From: Microbulbifer variabilis
GTDB taxonomy: Bacteria > Pseudomonadota > Gammaproteobacteria > Pseudomonadales > Cellvibrionaceae
Length of the DNA: 64,000 bases
Reading direction: 5' to 3'
Assembly: GCF_020524905.1 (NCBI RefSeq)
Contig: NZ_JAIVKI010000001.1
Span: 248,001-312,000, forward strand
Every line of letters starts with the position of its first letter. Positions within the stretch are counted from its first letter, which is position 1. This document shows, piece by piece, positions 9,002 through 19,343 of the stretch. The translations under genes and the position numbers were made by a program. The notes under the pieces were generated by a model, which made no database searches, was not told the origin of the DNA, and worked only from the letters and a program-made list of their open reading frames with translations.

Positions 9002-9259
9002 CACTAATTCCTCTAAAAAAACATTAAATCAATCTTTACATCTAAGTGGTTCGATAGTGCACATCTGAGGATGTCAGAATTGCGACTACTACCTGATAGA
9101 GCAATAAATCTACAATTCTTTGAGTTTAAGAGGCGTTCTATCTTTTTGCGATGGCTCGATAAAAAAATTGATGAAGGTGACCTAAATCTTTCAGTAGATC
9201 CGGTCATATTTTTTGGGAGTATGTGGGGAAATATGAGTATTGGGGGGGGAGGACGCTAA
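9002..9259 (+). pseudogene. Possible remnant of a TetR-family C-terminal domain
   Basis: Within the 536-base gap between the DinB gene and the replication-like genes, the plus-strand frame ending at 9259 encodes about 62 residues after an ATG at 9071. The text RLLPDRAINLQFFEFKRRSIFLRWLDKKI followed by EGDL...DPVIFFGSMWG (key parts only) resembles the ligand-domain end of TetR regulators. No helix-turn-helix part is present upstream, and the end runs into a glycine stretch. This fits a decayed gene end, but it could be chance. The rest of 8753-9070 shows nothing else. Confidence 0.25.
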
Positions 9260-9289
9260 GGGTATTCCTTAGCGCCGGACGAAGAAGAT

Positions 9290-9955
9290 TTAAATACCTA
9301 ACTCAGCCCTCAGGGCTGCCATTTTTTGCGCATTCTCTTCTTTGGAAAGCGGGGTGCCGGGGTTTTCTTCCAGCTTTAATTGTTCCGGGGCACTGAGTTT
9401 TTCTCCTTCCAGTACGCGCGCACAAAGTTTGCGGTAGTGCTCTACAAATACCGGGTAGGCGATGGATTCTGGGTTGTTGGCGAGAAAATACCAGTTGGAT
9501 TCGCGCCCGGCGTGGTAAACCGCTGGGTGGCTCCATTTGTGGTTGGTTTTGGGACTGGGGGCATTGCAGGCTTCGCGGTAGGCGGCGCGTGCCTCTGGTA
9601 GGCCGTTTTCGCCGGCGGCGCAGAGCTGCAACATTTTGTGCACTGTGGGCAGGTATTCGCTCTGCAGTATCGCGCGCTTTGCGCCCTGCATAATATCCTG
9701 GGCTTCAAAAGCGCCCATCGCTTCGAGCCACAGGCGTTTTGCGTGGTGTAGGGTTTCGGTATCCGGAAATGCGGCACTGAACTGGTTGTGATAGTTCAGT
9801 TTAAACAACGCGAATACTTCGTTAATCGCGCGTTTTTTTTCGTTCAGCAGCTCCTGATTTTGCGCATTACCAGTTTGTGTCTGTGAGTATGTCGCCGATT
9901 GAGCGGTCGCGGGTGCGTTGGTTTGCGTTGTTGTGGGCGTCTTGTGGATTGCCAT
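9290..9955 (-). CDS. Replication protein P-like helicase-loading factor (lambda P family resemblance)
   Basis: A 221-residue protein. Residues 1-35 are a low-complexity Thr/Gln/Ala leader, followed by an alpha-helical core (INEVFALFKLNYHNQF, HHAKRLWLEAMGAFEAQDI, LPTVHKMLQLCAAGENGLPEARAAYREAC) that resembles replication protein P of lambda-like phages and their chromosomal relatives, which bring DnaB helicase to DNA. The start at 9955 has AGGA seven bases before the ATG. It overlaps the 3' end of the DnaT-repeat gene by 89 bases in another frame, so the two are translationally linked. No other phage gene is nearby, so a chromosomal replication-restart role, analogous to DnaC beside DnaT, is inferred. 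Confidence 0.65.
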   Translation of the reverse strand: MAIHKTPTTTQTNAPATAQSATYSQTQTGNAQNQELLNEKKRAINEVFALFKLNYHNQFSAAFPDTETLHHAKRLWLEAMGAFEAQDIMQGAKRAILQSEYLPTVHKMLQLCAAGENGLPEARAAYREACNAPSPKTNHKWSHPAVYHAGRESNWYFLANNPESIAYPVFVEHYRKLCARVLEGEKLSAPEQLKLEENPGTPLSKEENAQKMAALRAELGI

Positions 9956-11198
9956 AAGAGTTTCCTATTGCCAACTTGTTGCGCTCTGCCCATTGGTGGC
10001 GAGCGTGACGCACAAATACGGCGTCCCAGCTTTTGCGCGCGGCGTTTTGGCCGCGCCAGTAAATAATAAATTCCGGTACCAGTGACAGGGCGAAGTCGCG
10101 GTCTATCTCGCACTGGTTCACCAGGTGGCTCAGGCAGTCGCCGCCGGGCTGCCAGTTGCGGGCTATGGGTTTGGCTACCGGGTTTTTCTCAATACCCTGG
10201 CAGTAGTAGGCCCATTCCTCGCGGGCGTATTCAATAAACAGCTCGCCCCAACGCGCGCTGTGGCCACCGCGCTCTGTCCATTTGTAAATAAATTCCGGCA
10301 GTAATTCAGCGGCAAAGCGCGGGTTGATCGCCAGGCGCTGCAGCTGCTCCCAGGTGTGTTCGCTGGGTTGCCAGTCACGGGTCATGGCAGTGGGTTTGCG
10401 TTTTTCAATAAATGGGGTTTCTTGCTTCTCCCAGTCTTCCAAGATCCAGTCATTGAATTCCAGGTCCCAGGAAATGGATTGCTTGCCGCTGGAGCGGTGG
10501 TAGTCGAGGAAACGCTGCAGGCCGCGGCTGACAAAGGTACTGGGTACCCCCTCGTCGGCCAGTTTGCGCAGAGTGTCATTGTTCGGCTGCCAGTTATCCG
10601 GCAGGGCCTGCTTGCGCTGGGCGGTAGCGCGATAGGCCTCCCACTTACTCTTTACCTGGCGCAGGAGCAGGGAGCCGAAGGAGTGACGTGGCTCGGCCCG
10701 TTCGCGCCAGTAGGTGACAAACTCCGGTAGCTGCTCCCGCACAAAGTGTTCCGGGATACCCAGCTGGCTGATGCGCGCCATGGTTTCGGCATCCGGCTGC
10801 CAGCTGGGGGCAATGGTGTTAGCGCTGCGGCTGGCTGGCGCCGGAGAGCGGCTCGATTCCGGGGGGTGAGCCTGGGCCGTTGGGCGGCGATGTTCACTGG
10901 GCAGGGTGAACTTGAGGACCTCACTGCTACCGAAAGGAGCTGCGCCGAGCATCAGGGCACCCTGATTGCGCAGGCTGGTGGCCACCCGCTGGATATCTGC
11001 CGCCTGCCAGAAGGGCAGCAGTAGATAGAGCTGCTCGCCGGTGGCGGTAAACCAGTCCCGCCCGGCGTAGGGTTCTGCGGGTAGGAAAGGTGTCAGGTCG
11101 CCCAGGGCGGTGAGCAATACCGCTTCCTCCAGGCCAACAGTCGCGGCCAGAGTCGGGGAGATACTCAGGGGTCTTTCGGGGAGCAGGGGGTGTTTCAT
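9867..11198 (-). CDS. DnaT-like protein with four tandem DnaT DNA-binding-type repeats
   Basis: A 443-residue protein. Residues 1-100 look like a winged-helix or DnaT N-terminal-type domain, and 105-130 are a Pro/Ser linker. Four repeats follow at about 133-188, 203-258, 276-331 and 349-404, each starting WQP and containing a pattern like L-P-E-F-x-x-Y-W...W-x-x-x-F...W near its end; repeat spacing is 70-73 residues. This repeat matches the single DNA-binding domain of enterobacterial DnaT, a primosome protein that helps reload DnaB at stalled forks. Four copies in one chain is unusual. The downstream P-like gene overlaps its end by 89 bases. Function in replication restart is inferred. Confidence 0.75.
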   Translation of the reverse strand: MKHPLLPERPLSISPTLAATVGLEEAVLLTALGDLTPFLPAEPYAGRDWFTATGEQLYLLLPFWQAADIQRVATSLRNQGALMLGAAPFGSSEVLKFTLPSEHRRPTAQAHPPESSRSPAPASRSANTIAPSWQPDAETMARISQLGIPEHFVREQLPEFVTYWRERAEPRHSFGSLLLRQVKSKWEAYRATAQRKQALPDNWQPNNDTLRKLADEGVPSTFVSRGLQRFLDYHRSSGKQSISWDLEFNDWILEDWEKQETPFIEKRKPTAMTRDWQPSEHTWEQLQRLAINPRFAAELLPEFIYKWTERGGHSARWGELFIEYAREEWAYYCQGIEKNPVAKPIARNWQPGGDCLSHLVNQCEIDRDFALSLVPEFIIYWRGQNAARKSWDAVFVRHARHQWAERNKLAIGNSYGNPQDAHNNANQRTRDRSIGDILTDTNW

Positions 11199-11351
11199 GG
11201 CGCGATAATAACATTCCGGCGTGGGGCTTGCGCGGCCTTTACTGTGGCTCTTTGTTACGTGCTTTTGCCAGAGTAGGGCGCGCCAGTCCAGCCGCTAAGC
11301 TGAATATTGGCGGCCCGGAAATAAGGCAGGGAAAATTGTGGCTGTAATCCG

Positions 11352-11382
11352 TTGCCTTACCCCAGGGGTAAGGTTGTAACTT
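11352..11382 (+). promoter_or_regulatory. CueR/MerR-type copper promoter and operator
   Basis: A perfect palindrome, CCTTACCCCAGGGGTAAGG (11355-11373), lies between a -35-like TTGCCT (11352-11357) and a -10-like TAACTT (11377-11382). The hexamers are 19 bases apart, the stretched spacing that marks promoters activated by MerR-family regulators, and the palindrome resembles CueR sites (CCTTCC...GGAAGG). It lies directly before the copper ATPase gene. No cueR gene is present in the window, so the regulator must be elsewhere. Confidence 0.8.
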
Positions 11383-11414
11383 TGTCGCCAGAAACGGTAT
11401 TGCGGGAGAGCATT

Positions 11415-13657
<2,243 letters not shown>

Positions 13658-13658
<1 letters not shown>

Positions 13659-14026
13659 TGAATGCGATCCTGGTAAATACCATCGGAGTGCTGCTGATTA
13701 TTGCCATCATCTGGTGGTTCTGGCTGGGCCCAAGGCGCGGTGTGGCAAAGACAGTAGCGGTTAGTGAACAACTGCAAATTTTGGTCAAAAATGGTGTCTA
13801 TGAACCGGATCATATACGCCTGCCTGCAGGTCATACCGCCACCCTGCATTTTTTAAGGGAAGATCCCAATCCCTGCTCGGAATGGGTGATCTTCCCGGAT
13901 CTCGAGATCAGTGCTGAGCTAGCGCTCAATAAAGAAACCACGGTAGAAATCCCTGCGGCCAAACCAGGGAAATACCCTTTTAGCTGCCAGATGCAAATGT
14001 ATCGAGGGACGCTTATTCTGGAATAA
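13658..14026 (+). CDS. Membrane-anchored cupredoxin-domain protein
   Basis: A 122-residue protein with one N-terminal membrane segment (residues about 4-23, with WWFW) and a periplasmic cupredoxin fold. Candidate copper ligands are in DPNPCSEW and in the C-terminal loop FSCQMQMYRG, where many relatives read HCGMNM; the histidine is replaced by serine here, leaving a Cys/Met-rich site better suited to Cu(I). Its ATG overlaps the copA stop codon, and it shares the CueR-type promoter. The likely role is to accept or buffer copper exported by the ATPase; this role is inferred from context. Confidence 0.8.
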
Positions 14027-14252
14027 AGTGAACACGACCAGCAGAGGCCAGTCTATTTTTAGTTAAGACGTCAATTAAGGTGTAATTTTTCACAGCCAGG
14101 ACCGACAACGTTAATAGGCCTTCAGGCACTTTCACAGCTAACCCGACCTAGAATACTTGATGGGTCATTTGGGCATAGGGAAGTGCTGTAAGAAGAGTGA
14201 GAGGGGAAGCCACTAGGTTTTCCGCAAGTACTATTTACGATTTGATCCCTGA

Positions 14253-15110
14253 ATGATGAATACCTTTTTACAAAAAACTTCTAGGGCCCTACTGGGCCTT
14301 TCATTTGCATTGATTGCTGCCGCTTTGTTTCTTGGCCAGAGTGGGGGTTTGGCCTCCATTTTCGGATTTTATGGTGTGAATAGTGAGGCAGGCTTGAACA
14401 CCGTAAGAATTGTTGTAGCACTAGTCTTTGCGGCAGCTGCCGTGCTGGCCCTGTTATCGCTGTTTAAACTACAATATATTCGCCCTCTGGCACTACTAAT
14501 TTTATTTATATCCTTGGTCCCATTGCTGACTCTCCTCGGAAGTGCACATTGGATCGATAGCCTCGGTGGGTTTCCCGCCATTGGCTCCGGGCAAGGCGTG
14601 ATCAAGTATTTTGCCCTCACTGCGATTGGCCTGACACTGTTGAGCCGCAGTGCCTCTCAGTCACAGCGCTATATCTGGCTGAACTATTTACCGGTGGGGT
14701 TGGTCCTGCTGTGGATTGGCGGGATGAAATTCACCGCAATAGAAGCCCAGGGCATTGAGGGTCTGGTGAGTAGCTCTCCCTTGATGGCATGGCTCTATAG
14801 CATTTTCAATATCCAGCAGGCCTCCAATCTGATTGGCATCTATGACTTAATCGCTTTGATCATTCTGGCTTTGGGCATAGTCATGCGGCCTCTGTTTTGG
14901 CCGGGGGTACTGCTCTGTGCCGCAGTGTTTGTGGCAACTCAGACCTTTCTATTCAGCTATCCCGGAAGTTGGCAGAGCCCGGGAGTTTTGGCCTCAAGTG
15001 GCATTTTTATCATTAAAGACCTATGGTTTATCGCCAACCTGCTAATAATGATCGATATCCGTAAGCGCCAAAACTGCCCAGTGGAGATGAGGTGTTTATC
15101 GGCCTTCTAG
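14253..15110 (+). CDS. DUF417 family (YkgB/RclC-like) inner-membrane protein
   Basis: A 285-residue protein with about eight hydrophobic segments. The text matches the DUF417 family that includes E. coli YkgB/RclC: LLWIGGMKFTAIEAQGI near residue 150, SSPLMAWLYS, FLFSYPGSW and SSGIFIIKDLWF near the C-terminus. RclC belongs to the reactive-chlorine resistance operon, but no rclA, rclB or rclR neighbour is present here, so that role cannot be carried over. It lies 226 bases after the copper pair, in a spacer with no clear gene, and is probably a separate unit. Confidence 0.8.
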   Translation: MMNTFLQKTSRALLGLSFALIAAALFLGQSGGLASIFGFYGVNSEAGLNTVRIVVALVFAAAAVLALLSLFKLQYIRPLALLILFISLVPLLTLLGSAHWIDSLGGFPAIGSGQGVIKYFALTAIGLTLLSRSASQSQRYIWLNYLPVGLVLLWIGGMKFTAIEAQGIEGLVSSSPLMAWLYSIFNIQQASNLIGIYDLIALIILALGIVMRPLFWPGVLLCAAVFVATQTFLFSYPGSWQSPGVLASSGIFIIKDLWFIANLLIMIDIRKRQNCPVEMRCLSAF

Positions 15111-15508
15111 CCTTAATTAAGTATTAGGGACAAATTCTAATTTTTAGTCATATATTTAGAATAATTATTCTGGCTTCCTAGGTGGCTACTTCCCGTTTCC
15201 TATTTTTCTAGGTCCATTTGAATATTTATGTGCGGATTTTTTTCTTTGGAAAAGACAATAAGCCTAAAAAGAAATTCCCTTAAATTAATAAATTATTTCT
15301 TCCTCAAAAGAGTGATATGGCCTTTGGTGACAATTTTGCACTATGTTTGCATAATTGCGAAATTATTCGGAACCGTATCTAAAGGTCAAAGTCCATTAAT
15401 CTGACAATAACGCCTTGTGAGTAATTTTTTAAAAATAGTAATACTTACTTTATCAGATTTAATAGGGAATTAAGTAAACCCAGGAAGGAAATCGCACATG
15501 CATAAGTA
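15111..15508 (+). other. AT-rich intergenic region upstream of the LPMO gene
   Basis: About 400 bases with no convincing gene on either strand. The composition is clearly AT-rich, with runs such as TTAAATTAATAAATTATTTC, as expected for a regulated secreted-enzyme promoter region. Near its end, AGGAAGGAAA (15482-15491) precedes an ATG at 15498 that opens only three codons before TAA; this TAA overlaps the ATG of the LPMO gene. Confidence 0.5.
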
Positions 15509-17020
15509 ATGGTTGTAGATATGATTTTACGAGTGAAAAAAACGGCTTCATCCTTGAAGAAACCTACATTAAATAAAACTCTATTGGCGATGATTTTGGT
15601 AGGTGCCAGCTCTAATACAATGAGTCATGGCTATGTAGAAGAATATGGTGGAGGTGTGGCATCTGCACGAGGTACTTTATGTAAATACCCACTATCCACA
15701 ACAGGCCAAAAAAATATGAATTGTGGAGCCGTTCAATGGGAGCCGCAAAGTGTTGAAGGACCGGAAGGATTTCCGGAGAGCGGTCCGGCTGATGGCCTGA
15801 TTGCGAGTGCCGGTAGCAATGTGTGGTCACCATTAAATGAGCAAACTGCTGACCGTTGGCTTAAAAATCCTATAACTGCAGGTAAGCAAACTTTTAAGTG
15901 GCACTTTACTGCAAATCACGTAGCCCGTGACTGGAAATATTATATTACCAAGCCGGATTGGAATCCCAATCTACCATTATCCCGCGCTTCATTTGATCTA
16001 AATCCATTTTGTACTATTGATGGAAATAATCAGAAGCCACCCATTGATATGCATCATGAATGTGTGGTGCCTCAGCGAGATGGGTATCAAGTTATTCTTG
16101 CTGTGTGGGATGTCGCTGATACAGCCGCTGCCTTTTACAATGTTATCGATGTGGAATTTGGTGGCGATGGCATACCTGAAACAGGATGGAGTCAAGGTGG
16201 AACTATCAATCCCACACAAAACCTAAAAGTTGGTGATAAAGTTTCCACACGTGTTTACAGTAGCAGCAATGAAGAGCCAGCTTATGCAACCGTGCTGGAA
16301 ATTGCTACTGATGAGCAGGGTATGGCTAATAATTGGGCCTATGATCTTGCAACCAAAATCAACCAAGAACAGACCAGTATTCGTGCAGGCCAGTTAAATG
16401 GCGAAGACCAATTTAGCCCTGTCTTCGGTTCAAACCCAATCTATTTACAGGATGGAAGTGGTTTAGAGCGTGTTGAAATTAATTATGAGATCAATAGTCC
16501 TACCCCAGATTATGATTTAAATGTGTCAGGACTTGAAGATATGTACACAATATCTGACGATCCACTCTCACTACAGCTTGCTCTTACCGCAAAAGGAAAT
16601 ATCAGGGCTGAGCTGAAAATCTTGAACCATGCTCGTGAAACACTGGCTAATTATGAAGTCAATATGAGAGATGGTCAGAGATTAGATAGGACTTTGACAC
16701 TTTCAAAGTCTGAACCAGGCCATCATATGCTCGTGATCGTGACAAAAGATATTGATGGCAATCTGATTGATCAAACTACACAAGATTTCCATTTGATGGA
16801 AGACGAAACATCTCCACCGCCAGCAGGTGACTACGACTTTGTTTTCCCCGAAGGCCTAAAATCCTATACCGCAGGGACTAAAGTAAAGGGTAGTGATGGA
16901 AATATTTATCAGTGTAAGCCCTTCCCTAACTCTGGCTACTGTGTCCAGTGGAGCAGAAGTGCAAACCAGTATGAGCCGGGTAGAGGTCGAAACTGGGATA
17001 TGGCTTGGGATAAACTGTAA
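15509..17020 (+). CDS. gbpA: GbpA-like chitin-active lytic polysaccharide monooxygenase (AA10) with C-terminal chitin-binding module
   Basis: A 503-residue secreted, modular protein. A signal peptide ends just before H40 (SHGYVEE), which becomes the N-terminal copper-binding histidine of an AA10 LPMO; the second histidine is H137 ([10 protein letters not shown]) and the axial aromatic lies in [11 protein letters not shown] near 209. The order is LPMO domain (40-220), GbpA domains 2 and 3 (about 230-435), a Pro linker, and a CBM5/12- or CBM73-like module (about 446-503) rich in Trp and Tyr. It oxidatively cleaves chitin and also helps surface attachment in Vibrio. Starts at 15521 or upstream are possible; the strongest ribosome site serves a three-codon frame ending on this ATG. 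Confidence 0.92.
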   Translation: MVVDMILRVKKTASSLKKPTLNKTLLAMILVGASSNTMSHGYVEEYGGGVASARGTLCKYPLSTTGQKNMNCGAVQWEPQSVEGPEGFPESGPADGLIASAGSNVWSPLNEQTADRWLKNPITAGKQTFKWHFTANHVARDWKYYITKPDWNPNLPLSRASFDLNPFCTIDGNNQKPPIDMHHECVVPQRDGYQVILAVWDVADTAAAFYNVIDVEFGGDGIPETGWSQGGTINPTQNLKVGDKVSTRVYSSSNEEPAYATVLEIATDEQGMANNWAYDLATKINQEQTSIRAGQLNGEDQFSPVFGSNPIYLQDGSGLERVEINYEINSPTPDYDLNVSGLEDMYTISDDPLSLQLALTAKGNIRAELKILNHARETLANYEVNMRDGQRLDRTLTLSKSEPGHHMLVIVTKDIDGNLIDQTTQDFHLMEDETSPPPAGDYDFVFPEGLKSYTAGTKVKGSDGNIYQCKPFPNSGYCVQWSRSANQYEPGRGRNWDMAWDKL

Positions 17021-17036
17021 ATAGGCTAGGCAATTT

Positions 17037-17067
17037 AAGGCCCCTCTATGGGGCCTTTTTTATTTTT
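17037..17067 (+). terminator. Rho-independent terminator after the LPMO gene
   Basis: Perfect 8-bp stem AAGGCCCC / GGGGCCTT with a five-base TCTAT loop, followed by an uninterrupted T run broken only by one A. It lies 17 bases after the LPMO stop codon. Confidence 0.93.
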
Positions 17068-17130
17068 CTTCCAGCTGGTCGTGTCAAATTTTTACTGGCT
17101 TAATCGTTCAGTTGGTTTAAATAAGCAGGG

Positions 17131-17913
17131 TTAACAAACGGAGTATCCGCCATCAACCGGCAGGGTGATGCCTGTTATAAAATCCGAAGCAGACGATGCA
17201 AGAAAAACAGCTGCTCCAGCTATGTCGTCAGCCTCACCCCAACGAGCCGCAGGTGTACGTGCAAGGATCATTTTATTGAACTCAATATAATCTGGGCTTT
17301 CGCGTACTAGCTCAGTCAATTCCGTAACAATCCACCCTGGGGCGATTGCGTTGACTTGAATATTATGTGTTGCGAGTTCAACGGCCATTGCTTTGGTCAG
17401 TTGTACAATACCACCCTTCGCCGCACCATAAGAGGGAACTAATTTCGCACCAAAATAGGAATACATACTGGCAAGATTGATAATTTTTCCACTATTTTGC
17501 TTAACCATGGAGGCCGCAGCATATTTTGAAAGGAGGAATGTCGCGTCAAGATGTGTGGCCATTGTGATATCCCAGACCTCGGGCGATTCGTTGAGAATAC
17601 CGCCGGTCACAGAGACACTCCCTGCGTTGTTAACAAGGATATCTATCCTGCCCAAGTCAGCTTTAACTGCATCTATGGCCTCGGACAATGTTTCACGCGC
17701 CGTTACATCAAGGTGTAATGCCATAGAGGGAACCCCGATTTCCTTCAGCTCAGCGAGAACCTGCTTGTTTTTTTCCTTATTTCGAGCAAGCACGGCTATC
17801 GCCGCGCCGGCACGAGCCATACCCAGCGCAATGGAGCGCCCAATTCCACGATTTCCACCAGTAATGATGGCTACATGTCCACTGAGATCAAAGGGGGATG
17901 AGGTGTTGGGCAT
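17131..17913 (-). CDS. SDR family oxidoreductase (short-chain dehydrogenase)
   Basis: A 260-residue classical short-chain dehydrogenase/reductase. It has the nucleotide-binding motif GGNRGIG at 19-25, NNAG at 95-98, the catalytic serine S149, Y162 and K166 (YGAAK), and the PG-x-I/V-x-T segment APGWIVTEL. Arg and Asn after the first strand (ARNKEKN) favour NADP(H). It resembles gluconate 5-dehydrogenase or 3-oxoacyl-ACP-reductase-like enzymes, but the substrate cannot be fixed. GAGG lies five bases before the ATG. No sugar-acid pathway genes are adjacent. Confidence 0.85.
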   Translation of the reverse strand: MPNTSSPFDLSGHVAIITGGNRGIGRSIALGMARAGAAIAVLARNKEKNKQVLAELKEIGVPSMALHLDVTARETLSEAIDAVKADLGRIDILVNNAGSVSVTGGILNESPEVWDITMATHLDATFLLSKYAAASMVKQNSGKIINLASMYSYFGAKLVPSYGAAKGGIVQLTKAMAVELATHNIQVNAIAPGWIVTELTELVRESPDYIEFNKMILARTPAARWGEADDIAGAAVFLASSASDFITGITLPVDGGYSVC

Positions 17914-18135
17914 TTTGGCCTCGGATTGTTGTGATGGTAATGCCTGATAGGAGGAGATTCTTTACTAGCACTCTCGTGGACACCTTATGGAGTTAGTTTT
18001 TAATATTGTAGCGAGGGTTGACTGTTAAGACTGGAGAGTAAATAAGACAATTTATTTAGATTTATTTGCCCAAAAGTAATATCAATGGTTTTCGCAAATT
18101 TCGTTTGGTTGTCATGTTCTCCATAAGGAATAAAT

Positions 18136-18497
18136 GTGGATAAAAAAGATATTTGGATCGTTTCAGCAAGGTCACGCCGTATGGAAGGATGTTTGTTAGA
18201 CGATGATGGCTCTGCGTTTTCTTTGTGGAATACTTGTTGCCATCAAAGGGGCCTAATGAAGCCAGTAATACGGTTGAACATTTTCTTAGGGATAAGCAGC
18301 TGGAAATGTGTGAGCTACTAAAGTGCGAAATTTATGATCCGAAATTATGGGAACATACTATACAGTTTAGTCAGATCGAAAAGGCGGCTGAAGCAGCCAA
18401 AAATTTGGGAAAGCCAAAATTTGCTTTGTTTATTTCCTCAGAATCCATGAATTTTGTTGAAGATAAAGAAAGCTACAATGAAATCGAATGGGATTAA
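18136..18497 (+). pseudogene. Small soluble protein gene broken by a single-base frameshift
   Basis: Frame one starts with GTG at 18136, with AAGGA seven bases upstream, and reads MDKKDIWIVSARSRRMEG...DDDGSAFSL. At about 18224 a shift by one base restores a continuous second frame, VEYLLPSKG...TVEHFLRDKQLEMCELLKCEIYD, running to 18497 for a combined product of about 120 residues. The junction TTGTGGAA would be in frame as TTGGTGGAA, so one missing G explains the break. The second frame alone has no good start and carries a stop just upstream. No family recognised. A sequencing error, a true pseudogene or, less likely, programmed frameshifting are possible. Confidence 0.6.
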
Positions 18498-18593
18498 TCA
18501 AATTTCTCTTGGCTAGTTGTTTGAATTATAAAAACTATAAATGCCCAAAGGCGACATTCAAACAGGCCCTGCGCAAGCATCATTTTAGAGCGG

Positions 18594-19205
18594 TCAAGCT
18601 TGATAATGACTCAAAAATATCCCAGCAGTACGCTCTGCCAGTGCCACTTGTTCGGTTGGGCTAGGCGGGCCGGAGAGTTGTAACATCTGTGGCCAAAAGC
18701 AGCTTCCCTTGATTAAATTGTGTATCTGCCCGCTGGCGATTTCTGGGTCTAGTGGCTTCAGTCGGCCATCGGCTACGGCGGCTTTTATCCAGCGTTGTAC
18801 GCCAGTTTCATGGGCTTTGTATTTTTCCATTTCCTGGCGCAGGGCTTCCGGCTGATGGAAGAAGTAGTCGAAGGCCATACGGTTCAGTTCAATATACTGG
18901 GGGTTACAGATGGTTTTAATTTCCAGCTCCAGTAGCGCGCAAAGCTGCGCATGAAGGTCGCTACCCGGGTGGTAGTCGCAGCCGGAGGACTGGGTTGCCT
19001 GCTGCCAGAGCTCGCCAATTAAAAACATCACCAGCGCTTCTTTACTGGCAAAGTGGTTATATACCGTGCGCTTGGACACCTGGGCGCGGGCTGCCAGTTC
19101 ATCCATGCTGGTCCCCTGAACGCCGAGTTCCTGAAAAGCCTGTTTAGCAGCATCAATAATGGCCTGGCGCTTTAGCTCACTTCTGGTCGGCTTTTTTTCA
19201 CTCAT
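18594..19205 (-). CDS. TetR/AcrR family transcriptional regulator
   Basis: A 203-residue repressor-type protein. The start at 19205 (MSEKKPTRSELKRQ) is preferred because GAGAG lies just upstream and the helix-turn-helix then sits at the usual place: ELAARAQVSKRTVYNHFASKEAL at about 33-55. The rest is an alpha-helical ligand and dimer domain with CDYHPGSDLHAQLCALLELE and a C-terminal FLSHYQA. It is divergent from the MBL-fold gene, and the 138-base spacer holds two copies of a GTTTACTT-containing motif that recurs before a distant SDR gene. It probably represses itself and that neighbour; the ligand is unknown. Confidence 0.88.
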   Translation of the reverse strand: MSEKKPTRSELKRQAIIDAAKQAFQELGVQGTSMDELAARAQVSKRTVYNHFASKEALVMFLIGELWQQATQSSGCDYHPGSDLHAQLCALLELEIKTICNPQYIELNRMAFDYFFHQPEALRQEMEKYKAHETGVQRWIKAAVADGRLKPLDPEIASGQIHNLIKGSCFWPQMLQLSGPPSPTEQVALAERTAGIFLSHYQA

Positions 19206-19276
19206 GTGACTCTCAATATCTCTGTTTACACCAGGAGATCTGCCCGGCGGGGAATTACACTTCACGATTAATTTTA

Positions 19277-19333
19277 CACTAGTTGGTTTACTTTTGTCTC
19301 TTTCATCAATAAACTGCACTGCATAGTTTACTT
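19277..19333. promoter_or_regulatory. Paired operator-like motifs between TetR and MBL-fold genes
   Basis: Two 17-base elements, CACTAGTTGGTTTACTT (19277-19293) and CACTGCATAGTTTACTT (19317-19333), are spaced 40 bases apart. They agree with CACTNNNNRGTTTACTT. An overlapping inverted repeat AAACT...AGTTT (19311-19329) adds palindromic character. Position between divergent genes fits a TetR-family operator region; binding is inferred, not shown. Confidence 0.5.
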
Positions 19334-19343
19334 GGTGTTGTCG

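Noticed and set aside
9290-11198. Prophage origin of the DnaT/P-like pair
   Set aside because: No integrase, repressor, structural or lysis gene lies around it; treated as chromosomal.
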